A stretch of 5,967 nt of DNA from Candidatus Stygibacter frigidus (GTDB lineage: Bacteria > Cloacimonadota > Cloacimonadia > Cloacimonadales > TCS61), in contig JAVCCT010000326.1 in assembly GCA_030765325.1 (NCBI GenBank), positions 1 to 5,967 on the forward strand, given 5' to 3'. A program made the translations under genes and the position numbers. Positions 1 to 5,967 of the stretch are shown one piece after another (the first letter of the stretch is position 1; each line of letters opens with the position of its first letter). A model generated the notes under the pieces. The model searched no databases. It saw only the letters and a program-made list of their open reading frames with translations, and had not been told where the DNA came from.

Positions 1-15
1 ATAGTATCTGACCGA
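1..15 (+). repeat. Left terminal inverted repeat of the IS
   Basis: ATAGTATCTGACCGA matches the reverse complement of 1885-1899 at 15 of 15 positions. The match breaks down immediately inside, where TAATG faces AAAGT. The repeat could extend further left than the window. Confidence 0.92.
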
Positions 16-109
16 TAATGTCCAATAGTATATTATTTCAACCACTTACGTTATCTACAAATCAATAAGTATCTTCCATAAAATAATTAAACATTTAGTA
101 AAATATAAC

Positions 110-137
110 TTGCCAATAAATCGTAAGTCTATATATT
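110..137 (+). promoter_or_regulatory. Possible transposase promoter
   Basis: TTGCCA (110-115) and TATATT (132-137) lie 16 bp apart, about 90 bp upstream of the chosen transposase start. They resemble a sigma-70 -35/-10 pair. The surrounding leader is strongly AT-rich, so such matches arise easily by chance, and promoter consensus in this lineage is not well known to me. Confidence 0.3.
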
Positions 138-214
138 TGATACAGTAAGACGTGAAGTTATGGAAGAATTTTTCCTTAAAATCAAAAACTTTTGGAGAAA
201 TCTATAAAAAACTC

Positions 215-220
215 GGAGGA
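215..220 (+). promoter_or_regulatory. Ribosome binding site deciding the transposase start
   Basis: GGAGGA is followed after four bases (AATT) by ATG at 225. This is the only good Shine-Dalgarno match near the 5' end of the frame. It supports ATG 225 over the in-frame TTG at 192, which has only AT-rich sequence before it. Confidence 0.75.
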
Positions 221-224
221 AATT

Positions 225-1682
225 ATGCGTAAACTTATTAAGGTTGAATTAGAAATCGGAGATATCCCAATTGAAGACATTGTCATTGATCCACAATGCA
301 GAGATGAAATTCCACAGATACTATTAGGACTGCAAGCATTATTTAAAGATGAAGAAACACGAGATAACATATTTCAAATTCTTGATAAACTTAATCCCGA
401 AGGCATCAATACAAATTTTGGGCGACCCGGAATGTATCTATGGACAATATTTGTTCTTGCAACCTTCAAATTAATCAATAATATTGATTACGATAAATTG
501 CAAAACTTAGCCAATAATCATAGAGATTTAAGGCAGATGCTTGGAATCTCTCCATATAATCAAAAAAGATATTCACTGCAAACATTGAAAGATAACATCA
601 AATTATTCACTCCTGAAATAATTGCTGAACTCAACGCAGTAATTGTTAAAAAAGCTCATAAAGTAATGGAAGTTCCTTCTGATGAAGTAATTAATGCCAG
701 ATGTGATTCTGTACACGTACCTACTAATGTTCATTTTCCTACTGATATAAATCTACTTCTTGATGCTATTCGTAAAGTTCTTGTTTTAACAATGAAGATT
801 TCAGCAGATTTAAATCTAAAAGGTTGGCGTGAAGGAAAGTCTATTATTAAAAAAGCAAAAATCGCATGTCGTAAAATTCAAAAGATTAAGCATTCAACTT
901 CAAAAAACAAAAAGAAGAAACAAGAAAAAGAAGAAGCTATAATAGCAGTATATGATTCTTATCTTAAATTAGCAACTGCCATAATCAAAAAAGCTGAAGC
1001 AAGTCTCGAAGATTTAATCAATATTTCAGATATGAAGTTATTAAAAAATATTAATGAAATCAAGGAATTCATATTTGATGCAAAACGTCAAATAGAGCAA
1101 ATTAATCGTCGCGTTTTGAAAGGAGAAACAATTCCTCATAATGAAAAGGTGTTTTCTCTTTTCGAAAGACATACCGAATGGTTATGCAAGGGTAAAGCCG
1201 GAGTATCGCAGGTTCTTGGATTAAATGTTTGCATTATTACAGATCAGTACGGATTTGTTTTAGGGAATAGAGTAATGCAAAAAGAAAGCGACAGTGATGT
1301 TGCAGTACCAGTTGTCAAAGCAGCCCAATCGCATTTTTCCAATATTTCCAGTTGTAGCTTTGATAAGGGTTTTCACAGTCCGCATAACCAGACATTACTA
1401 CTACAATATTTGGAAAGTGTCTATCTCCCTAATAAAGGAAAGCTATCAAAAGATCGTAAAAATATTGAATATTCTCCTAAATTTTTGGATGCACGTAAGG
1501 CACACTCCAAAGTTGAAGGCTCTATTGGTTGTCTTGTAAATCACGGATTGGATATTTGTCGTGACCATGGAATAGATGGTTTTAAAAGACATATTGCGAC
1601 TGCAATGGTTGCACGAAATATTCAGCACCTTGGAAGTATTATTCAAAAAAAGGAATTGAAGAAATCTCATAAAGCAGCGTAG
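225..1682 (+). CDS. DDE transposase of the ISNCY-like insertion sequence
   Basis: This 485-residue protein catalyses cut-and-paste or copy transposition of the element that carries it by binding the terminal inverted repeats. The start is ATG 225 because of GGAGGA four bases upstream; the frame is open back to a TTG at 192. The N-terminal part has GRPGM (66-70) and DYDKL (about 88-92), followed by an NHRDLRQMLG stretch, as in ISNCY-type transposases I remember. The likely catalytic triad is D161 (in RCDSVHVPTNVHFPTD), D380 (in CSFDKGF) and E431 (in KVEGSIG). Downstream lies the conserved-looking HGLDICRDHGIDGFKRH (440-456) and an ARN segment (463-465). Between the first two aspartates is a long helical insertion with a lysine-rich stretch near 225-240 (KNKKKKQEKEE). 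No internal stop or frameshift is seen, so it looks functional. IS1182-like is the alternative family; the transposase call itself is secure. Confidence 0.9.
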   Translation: MRKLIKVELEIGDIPIEDIVIDPQCRDEIPQILLGLQALFKDEETRDNIFQILDKLNPEGINTNFGRPGMYLWTIFVLATFKLINNIDYDKLQNLANNHRDLRQMLGISPYNQKRYSLQTLKDNIKLFTPEIIAELNAVIVKKAHKVMEVPSDEVINARCDSVHVPTNVHFPTDINLLLDAIRKVLVLTMKISADLNLKGWREGKSIIKKAKIACRKIQKIKHSTSKNKKKKQEKEEAIIAVYDSYLKLATAIIKKAEASLEDLINISDMKLLKNINEIKEFIFDAKRQIEQINRRVLKGETIPHNEKVFSLFERHTEWLCKGKAGVSQVLGLNVCIITDQYGFVLGNRVMQKESDSDVAVPVVKAAQSHFSNISSCSFDKGFHSPHNQTLLLQYLESVYLPNKGKLSKDRKNIEYSPKFLDARKAHSKVEGSIGCLVNHGLDICRDHGIDGFKRHIATAMVARNIQHLGSIIQKKELKKSHKAA

Positions 1683-1884
1683 TATAACCGCTAGTTTGTT
1701 AATCTTGCCACGATTTTAAAACATGACCACTGTGTTTGAAATTGAAAGTGATGTTTTTTTTCACAGATATTCATTGTTTATGTAGCGAAACTTTGAAAAT
1801 AATTTCTTATAAACGATAGTAAACTATAATTTCGGTGAATTAGTGCAAGCTGTTTTGACTCTTGTTTTACGATTTAGCTACTTT
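1683..1884. other. Noncoding 3' tail of the IS
   Basis: About 200 bp lie between the transposase stop codon and the right inverted repeat. The stretch is AT-rich, has an eight-T run at 1754-1761 and a short inverted repeat ATAGT-AA-ACTAT at 1816-1827. I see no convincing gene or intrinsic terminator. From 1813 onward it happens to be open in the same frame as the interrupted repeat gene. Confidence 0.6.
1825..1830 (+). promoter_or_regulatory. Outward-facing TATAAT box near the IS right end
   Basis: A perfect TATAAT lies 69 bp inside the right end of the element and points toward the interrupted gene. No good -35 hexamer sits 16-18 bp upstream; the best candidates there match weakly. A transcript from it would begin near 1837, just before an in-frame GTG at 1843. 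IS elements are known to activate neighbours by outward promoters, but this one rests on a single hexamer in AT-rich DNA. Confidence 0.25.
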
Positions 1885-1899
1885 TCGGTCAGATACTAT
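1885..1899 (-). repeat. Right terminal inverted repeat of the IS
   Basis: TCGGTCAGATACTAT is the exact reverse complement of positions 1-15. Directly after it the host gene resumes in mid-domain with a beta strand reading IVTFTA, equivalent to the LAVTFTA strand of a later repeat. Confidence 0.92.
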
Positions 1900-4800
1900 A
1901 TAGTTACTTTCACAGCACAGGATAACTGGAGCGGTTCTGAACTTTTAACGTTTACTCTTAATGATGATTCCGGCAGAGCAGTACTTGCCTCAGATACAGT
2001 TTTGGTTACAGTAAATCCGGTCAATGATGATCCCACGATTGCATTACCGGAATCTTTAGTATTTGATGAAGATGATGGCTTGACAGAAGACTTTGCACCA
2101 TATATTGCTGATATAGATGAAGACGAACTGGATTTAACAGTCACCGGAAATGTTAATATCACTGTTGATATTGCTGCTGCGGAAGTAACTTTTGGAGCTG
2201 ACCTAAACTGGAATGGAACTGAAGAAATAGTCTTTACTGTTAATGATAATCAGGGTAGAGCAATAGCAAGTGACACTTTAAACATAATTGTCACTCCTGT
2301 TAATGATCCACCCACTTTAGAAAATCCAATCACTGATTTCAGCTTTGATGAAGACTCCTCACACAGCTCAATAGACTTGAATGATGTGTTTGATGATGTT
2401 GATGTAATTACTCCTCCTGTTACTCTTAACTGGGATGATGGAGAAAATGACGATGCTATAGGTCTTGGTATTAGTAGTGAATTTTCTGTTGCAAGCCGTT
2501 GGACTCCTACGGAACTTGCTTCTTACAATGGTTTACAAATACAGAGTATCAGATTTTTCCCACGCGGAGCCAATTCCACATATACTTTGAAAGTATGGAC
2601 TGGAGCAAATGCAGCTAACGAAGTTTATTCTGAAGTTTTGAGCGGATTAACCATTGACTCCTGGAATGATATTACACTTACGACTTCTGTTACGATAGAT
2701 GCCAGCGAAGAACTATGGTTTGGCTATGAAATTGACCAGTGGACAATTGAGAATCCTGCAGGTTGTGATGCAGGTCCGGCAATTGCAGGCTATGGTGATA
2801 TGGTATATTATGCTGGAAATTGGTACTCTTCGAATAATACTTTTAATCTTGATTACAACTGGAATCTCCAGGCAGTAACCAATGGACGCGGAATGCAGAG
2901 ACATTCTATCCCTGAGATTGTAAAATCAATACATCAGGAAAACAATTTGTTCAACCTGAGAAATTCTAATAGCTCACAGACACGTATAAATAGAGATCGT
3001 GCGATATCTGATGAACTCACCTATACTTATGCCGGTAACACGCATATAAGCATTGCAATTGCAGAGGGAATCGTCACATTTACTCCTGATGCTAACTGGA
3101 ATGGAAGTGAAACTATCACATTTACGGCAACTGATACTGCAAATGTCTTTATAACTGATGAGGTAGCTGTAACTATTGATTATGTAAATGATGCTCCGAC
3201 TGTAGGAACGGCATTGGTTGATTTCAACTTTGATGAAGATACGATCAACGATTCAATCGACTTAGATGACGTGTTTGCAGATCTTGATCTGATTTATGGT
3301 GATGAACTGGTATATACTTACGAGGGGAATAGCAGTATAGCTGTAGCGATTGAAGCCGGGATTGTCACATTAACACCTGCTGCTGACTGGAATGGCAGTG
3401 AAACAATCAATTTTGTAGCCACTGATGAAAGCCTGGCTGAAGTATCTGATGACGTGATGGTCACCATCAATAATATTAATGACATACCAGTAATAGAGCT
3501 GCCTGTCCTGCTGCAATTTGCCGAGGATGATACGCTGATAGAAGACTTTGCCCCTTATCTGGAAGATATTGACGGTGATGATCTTATCCTGACAGTCTCC
3601 GCAGGAAATAATGTCCAGGCAGAAATAAACGGATTTATGGTTACATTCACTGCCGCAGATAACTGGAACGGAGAGGAAATACTTACCTTCACGGTGAGTG
3701 ATCAGCAGGGTCGTGCTATTGTTAGTGATGAGGTCAATATCATTGTGGACGCAGTTAATGATCCTCCTACCTTGATATTACCGGAATATATCTCATTCAA
3801 CGAAGATGAAAGCCTGGTCTTTGATATCTCTTCTTATGCTGAGGATATAGACCTTGATGTTCTCAATATCATCAACGTTGATTATGATGAAGAGAGCCTT
3901 TATAATGATTTTGCCGGGCTGCAGATCAATTTTAGTGCTGCTGATAACTGGTTTGGCTCCACGGAAATTACTATTACTATCACCGATAATGCTGAACGTG
4001 AGGCAGTATCAGACGTGATCACGGTAGAAGTACTGCCAGTTAATGATCCACCGGAAATAGCTTTGCCGGAAAGCTGGAATTTTGCGGAAGATGGAATTCT
4101 GGATGTAGATTTTACTGATTTGGTAAGCGATATTGATAACGAAGATAGTGAACTTACATTGACCTGCAATGGCAATACTAATATTTACGTGGAAATAACA
4201 GAACTTGCCGTAACTTTCACAGCTTTGGCAGACTGGAACGGATCAGAAGAACTAATATTCACGATTGATGATAATATGAACAGAGCTATTGATGCCGATA
4301 CAATTACAGTAGTGGTAAACTTTGTAAATGATCCACCTACAGTAGCAGCAGGGCTGGCAGATTTCAGCTTTGCAGAAGATACATCTGATAGCACTATTGA
4401 TCTGAATAACGTTTTCTCTGACGCCGATCTGGATTATGGTGATGAGCTGGTATTTGCTTACGAGGGGAATAGCAGTATAGCTGTAGCGATTGAAGCCGGG
4501 ATTGTCACATTAACACCTGCTGCCGACTGGAATGGCAGTGAAACAATTATTTTTACTGCCACAGATGACAGCCTGGCAGAAGTATCTGATGACGTGATTA
4601 TTACCATTAATAACGTAAATGATGCTCCGGTGATTGACCTTCCGGATACTTTCGATTTTACTGAAGATGGACAACTAACCGAAGATTTCAACGCATATCT
4701 TAATGACATAGATTCGGAAAGTTTAACGCTATCCTGTTCAGGAAATGAAAATATCACTGTGGAAATAGAAAACCTGAGCGTAGTTTTCAGCGCTGAAGCA

Positions 4801-5967
4801 GACTGGAACGGCAGCGAAGTGGTCACCTTTACTATAAATGATAACTATACCCGTGCCACAGCCTCGGATACAGTAATAGTTACTGTTACTCCGGTGAATG
4901 ATGCACCAGTTATAGAATTACCGGAAAACTTTGCTTTTAATGAAAATGAAAGTTCGACTGTTGATTTCTCTGAGTATGTTTATGACGCTGATGATGACGA
5001 ATTGGTTATTTCAGCTATAGGAAACAGCAATATTCTGATAGATATTCAAGAGCTTTCAGTAACATTTTCTGCTGTTGATAACTGGTTTGGCAGCGAATCA
5101 GTTACTTTTGCTGTTGATGATCAGGTAAGCCGGGCAACAGCTCAAGATACAGTGGAAATAGTTGTGTTACGGGTGATTGAATATGGCGATATAGATGATA
5201 ATGGCGATGTGGAAAGTTATGATGTCTCTCTTCTCTTACAGTATGTGGTTAACCTGGATCCTCTACCCGAAGATCCAGCTCCCTGGGATGTATGGCGTTT
5301 CCTGAGAGCCGATGTAGACTTGAGCGGTCGTATAATGGCTTATGATGGTGCACTAATCCTGCAATTCATCGTTGGAGTTATTGATGAACTGCCCGTTCGT
5401 GATGCAAATATCTGCGAAGATATGCGGTTAATGATCTCTTCCGATGATAATTATCTATATATAGCCGGGACAGATGAAATATTCAGCCTGGGTTATCAGA
5501 TCCTGGGAACAGAGAATTTACAACTGGACTCACCGGAATTAATGCAGAGTAACTGCCTTTTCAGTACCAATGACAATAAACTGGCTCTGGCATCTGCATC
5601 CGCTCTCACTGGCAGAATACTCCGTATTCCTTATGACAGAGTACGTTCGGCAAACAGCAGTATCCACCTTGAACTGGAATGCAACGGGTATATTTACACT
5701 ATGAATTATGACTTCCCGGAATCAACCCCGGAAGTTACTCAGTTAAAAAGCGTCTATCCCAATCCGTTCAATCCGGCAGCAACGATCAGCTATGAACTTT
5801 CACAGCCGGGGAATGTCACGCTGGAAGTTTATAATCTCAGGGGACAGAAAGTGGAAACACTTGTTAATAAGCAGCATACAGCAGGTGAATATCAAATCGT
5901 CTGGGATGCTATCAATCAGCCAAGTGGTGTTTATCTCCTGAGGTATGTCACTCCTGATCATTCTGAA
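1900..5967 (+). CDS. Large secreted cadherin-like (tandem-95-type) repeat protein with dockerin and C-terminal sorting domain; 5' end cut off by the IS, 3' end beyond the window
   Basis: This is an uninterrupted frame of 1,356 codons with no stop and no in-frame ATG before 2800. The start given is the IS junction, not a real start codon. Domains in order: a partial cadherin-like repeat, nine further repeats of 93-97 residues to 5178 (the third split by a foreign module, 2410-3009), a dockerin-like pair (5179-5394), a beta-rich segment (5395-5739) and a C-terminal YPNPFNP domain. The repeats end in VNDPP/VNDAP linkers and carry DID and NWNGSE motifs, as in calcium-bound bacterial adhesin repeats. 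The protein is very acidic. The sorting domain implies export across both membranes to the surface or medium, so a signal peptide should exist upstream but is not visible. Likely role: adhesion or cell-surface scaffold, by inference only. Because the IS removed the N-terminus, the fragment may be a pseudogene. The frame extends back to 1813, so a gene caller may start it at GTG 1843. Confidence 0.85.
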   Translation, partial: MVTFTAQDNWSGSELLTFTLNDDSGRAVLASDTVLVTVNPVNDDPTIALPESLVFDEDDGLTEDFAPYIADIDEDELDLTVTGNVNITVDIAAAEVTFGADLNWNGTEEIVFTVNDNQGRAIASDTLNIIVTPVNDPPTLENPITDFSFDEDSSHSSIDLNDVFDDVDVITPPVTLNWDDGENDDAIGLGISSEFSVASRWTPTELASYNGLQIQSIRFFPRGANSTYTLKVWTGANAANEVYSEVLSGLTIDSWNDITLTTSVTIDASEELWFGYEIDQWTIENPAGCDAGPAIAGYGDMVYYAGNWYSSNNTFNLDYNWNLQAVTNGRGMQRHSIPEIVKSIHQENNLFNLRNSNSSQTRINRDRAISDELTYTYAGNTHISIAIAEGIVTFTPDANWNGSETITFTATDTANVFITDEVAVTIDYVNDAPTVGTALVDFNFDEDTINDSIDLDDVFADLDLIYGDELVYTYEGNSSIAVAIEAGIVTLTPAADWNGSETINFVATDESLAEVSDDVMVTINNINDIPVIELPVLLQFAEDDTLIEDFAPYLEDIDGDDLILTVSAGNNVQAEINGFMVTFTAADNWNGEEILTFTVSDQQGRAIVSDEVNIIVDAVNDPPTLILPEYISFNEDESLVFDISSYAEDIDLDVLNIINVDYDEESLYNDFAGLQINFSAADNWFGSTEITITITDNAEREAVSDVITVEVLPVNDPPEIALPESWNFAEDGILDVDFTDLVSDIDNEDSELTLTCNGNTNIYVEITELAVTFTALADWNGSEELIFTIDDNMNRAIDADTITVVVNFVNDPPTVAAGLADFSFAEDTSDSTIDLNNVFSDADLDYGDELVFAYEGNSSIAVAIEAGIVTLTPAADWNGSETIIFTATDDSLAEVSDDVIITINNVNDAPVIDLPDTFDFTEDGQLTEDFNAYLNDIDSESLTLSCSGNENITVEIENLSVVFSAEADWNGSEVVTFTINDNYTRATASDTVIVTVTPVNDAPVIELPENFAFNENESSTVDFSEYVYDADDDELVISAIGNSNILIDIQELSVTFSAVDNWFGSESVTFAVDDQVSRATAQDTVEIVVLRVIEYGDIDDNGDVESYDVSLLLQYVVNLDPLPEDPAPWDVWRFLRADVDLSGRIMAYDGALILQFIVGVIDELPVRDANICEDMRLMISSDDNYLYIAGTDEIFSLGYQILGTENLQLDSPELMQSNCLFSTNDNKLALASASALTGRILRIPYDRVRSANSSIHLELECNGYIYTMNYDFPESTPEVTQLKSVYPNPFNPAATISYELSQPGNVTLEVYNLRGQKVETLVNKQHTAGEYQIVWDAINQPSGVYLLRYVTPDHSE
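2410..3009 (+). other. Foreign in-frame module inserted inside cadherin-like repeat 3
   Basis: Exactly 200 codons interrupt repeat 3 between DVFDDVDVI and DELTYTY. In repeats 4 and 8 these two parts are joined by only two residues (YG or similar). The inserted part has a beta-rich module from about 2425 to 2880, with NWDDGENDDAIGLG, RWTPTELASYNGL, IRFFP, YTLKVWTG, ELWFGYE, CDAGPAIAGYGD and DYNWNLQ. A basic, asparagine- and serine-rich linker follows, rich in R, K and H, and ends in INRDR. I recall similar WDDG...AIG segments in other Cloacimonadota secreted proteins, but I cannot name a domain family or function. The acidic VND-type sequence resumes without a gap on the right side. Confidence 0.75.
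3317..3383 (+). repeat. 67-bp exact direct repeat, copy 1 (in repeat unit 4)
   Basis: This stretch is identical at all 67 bases to 4457-4523 in repeat unit 8. Similarity extends on both sides: after one mismatch, the next 23 bases also match. It encodes the segment around YEGNSSIAVAIEAG and IVTLTPAA. The offset of 1,140 bp equals exactly four repeat units. Confidence 0.93.
4457..4523 (+). repeat. 67-bp exact direct repeat, copy 2 (in repeat unit 8)
   Basis: This is the partner of 3317-3383. Silent sites are also identical, which protein-level selection would not require. That points to recent duplication or gene conversion between units 4 and 8. Confidence 0.93.
5179..5394 (+). other. Dockerin-like domain: two EF-hand-type calcium loops
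   Basis: Two loops fit the dockerin type I calcium pattern D-x-D-x-N/S-G-x-x-x-x-x-D. Loop 1 is DIDDNGDVESYD at 5188-5223, followed by helix VSLLLQYVV. Loop 2 is DVDLSGRIMAYD at 5311-5346, followed by helix GALILQFIVG. Both keep acidic residues at loop positions 1, 3 and 12 and glycine at 6. Dockerins dock onto cohesin domains in cellulosomes. In FCB-type proteins a dockerin before the C-terminal sorting domain is more often a structural linker; I infer the latter here because no enzyme domain is visible. Confidence 0.8.
5395..5739 (+). other. Beta-rich segment, possibly cohesin-like
   Basis: About 115 residues lie between the dockerin and the sorting domain. They show alternating hydrophobic strands: LMISSDDNYLYIAG, FSLGYQILG, CLFSTNDNKLALASASAL, GRILRIPY and IHLELECNGYIYTMNY. 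The order of a GYQI strand, a DNKLALASAS strand and a GRILRIPY strand resembles the second half of cohesin domains, as I remember them. The usual N-terminal cohesin strands are not obvious. Three cysteines are present. I am not certain of the family. Confidence 0.4.
5740..5967 (+). other. C-terminal T9SS type A-like / FlgD-Ig-like sorting domain, truncated by the window edge
   Basis: The segment reads QLKSVYPNPFNPAATISYEL, then GNVTLEVYNLRGQKVETLV, AGEYQIVWDA and SGVYLLRYV. This is the classic order of the C-terminal Ig-like domain found on secreted proteins of FCB-group bacteria. In type IX secretion systems the domain directs passage across the outer membrane and attachment or release. The window ends after RYVTPDHSE. 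Relatives usually finish with a short basic, leucine-rich tail of about ten residues, so the stop codon should lie just beyond the right edge. Confidence 0.88.

Larger units (their letters stand above)
1..1899 (+). mobile_element. Complete insertion sequence, ISNCY-like, about 1.9 kb
   Basis: A single-gene insertion sequence bounded by perfect 15-bp terminal inverted repeats: ATAGTATCTGACCGA at the left edge and its exact reverse complement at 1885-1899. It contains one intact DDE transposase (225-1682), a leader of about 200 bp and a noncoding tail of about 200 bp. To its right a cadherin-like repeat begins abruptly in mid-domain, which shows that the element has landed inside that gene. The left boundary coincides with the first base of the window, so the left flank and target duplication cannot be read. 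The outermost three bases (ATA/TAT) could belong to a TA-rich target. In that case the element is 4-1896, and the bases visible are compatible with a 4- or 6-bp TA-only duplication. The ISNCY-like family call rests on remembered transposase motifs and is less certain than the existence of the element. Confidence 0.9.
1900..5178 (+). repeat. Array of ten cadherin-like repeats, about 93-97 aa each
   Basis: Measured from one VND linker to the next, the units are: 1 (partial) 1900-2022; 2, 2023-2301; 3, 2302-3186 including the 600-nt insert; 4, 3187-3477; 5, 3478-3756; 6, 3757-4041; 7, 4042-4326; 8, 4327-4617; 9, 4618-4896; 10, 4897-5178. Lengths without the insert are 279, 285, 291, 279, 285, 285, 291, 279 and 282 nt for units 2-10. 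Two styles occur. One opens with a LPE strand and EDF..Y..DID (units 2, 5, 7, 9; 6 and 10 are diverged). The other has FDED...IDL.DVF.D.D..YGDEL (units 3, 4, 8). The length and the VNDxP linker fit the tandem-95/cadherin-like families. Confidence 0.88.

Noticed and set aside
192..224. TTG at 192 as an upstream start giving a transposase 11 residues longer
   Set aside because: It has no ribosome binding site, and the GGAGGA for ATG 225 lies inside this extension, so ATG 225 is the better start.
1294..1539. Second + strand frame within the transposase gene, and an antisense frame at 1446-1670
   Set aside because: Both lie wholly within the catalytic part of the transposase. I see no start signal or protein family in them and no sign of a programmed frameshift.
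1730..1766. CTGTG...CACAG stem with an eight-T run as a transposase terminator
   Set aside because: The stem is only 5 bp with a 27-nt loop, and the T run sits inside the loop rather than after the stem.
2410..3009. The inserted module as a second mobile element (intein or IS)
   Set aside because: It has no transposase, terminal inverted repeats or direct repeats at the joints, and no intein splice residues (Cys/Ser start, HN-C/S/T end). It is an in-frame protein module.
1896..4826. Several antisense frames of 60-120 codons across the repeat region
   Set aside because: They are serine-, valine- and isoleucine-rich mirrors of the acidic repeat codons. They recur at matching positions in the repeats and have no recognisable domains.
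1900..5178. Repeat array as a CRISPR or tandem DNA satellite
   Set aside because: The period is about 285 bp, in frame, with protein-level conservation, so the repeats are coding domains.

Overview
The window holds two things. The first is a complete, apparently intact insertion sequence (about 1-1899). The second is the 3' part of a very large secreted repeat protein gene (1900 to the right edge, still open there). The IS sits inside the repeat gene, so the gene's true start and signal peptide must lie left of the window or be lost. Both genes read on the + strand.

The organism is probably an uncultured bacterium of the Fibrobacterota-Chlorobiota-Bacteroidota (FCB) assemblage. Candidatus Cloacimonadota is my best guess. 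The reasons are the C-terminal PNPFNP-type sorting domain, the long cadherin-like repeat array, the dockerin pair, and an embedded module whose WDDG/NDDAIG style I remember from that phylum. This is inference from protein style, since no rRNA or marker gene is present. By spot counts of single lines the IS is about 25-35% GC and the host gene about 38-45% GC.

Layout. 1-15: left terminal inverted repeat. 16-224: IS leader with a possible promoter and a strong ribosome binding site. 225-1682: DDE transposase of 485 aa, ISNCY-like. 1683-1884: noncoding IS tail, with a TATAAT box facing outward. 1885-1899: right terminal inverted repeat. 1900-5178: ten cadherin-like repeats of about 93-97 aa (the first incomplete), the third split by an in-frame 200-codon segment at 2410-3009. 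5179-5394: dockerin-like pair of calcium loops. 5395-5739: beta-rich, possibly cohesin-like segment. 5740-5967: C-terminal T9SS/FlgD-Ig-type domain, cut a few residues before its expected end.

The repeat gene would encode a calcium-stabilised, rod-like surface or secreted protein. The IS has separated this 1,356-codon part from its N-terminus. The frame remains open back into the IS end (to 1813), so a chimeric restart is possible in principle. The most notable points are the foreign module nested inside one repeat, the higher-order four-repeat duplication, and the IS/host-gene junction.
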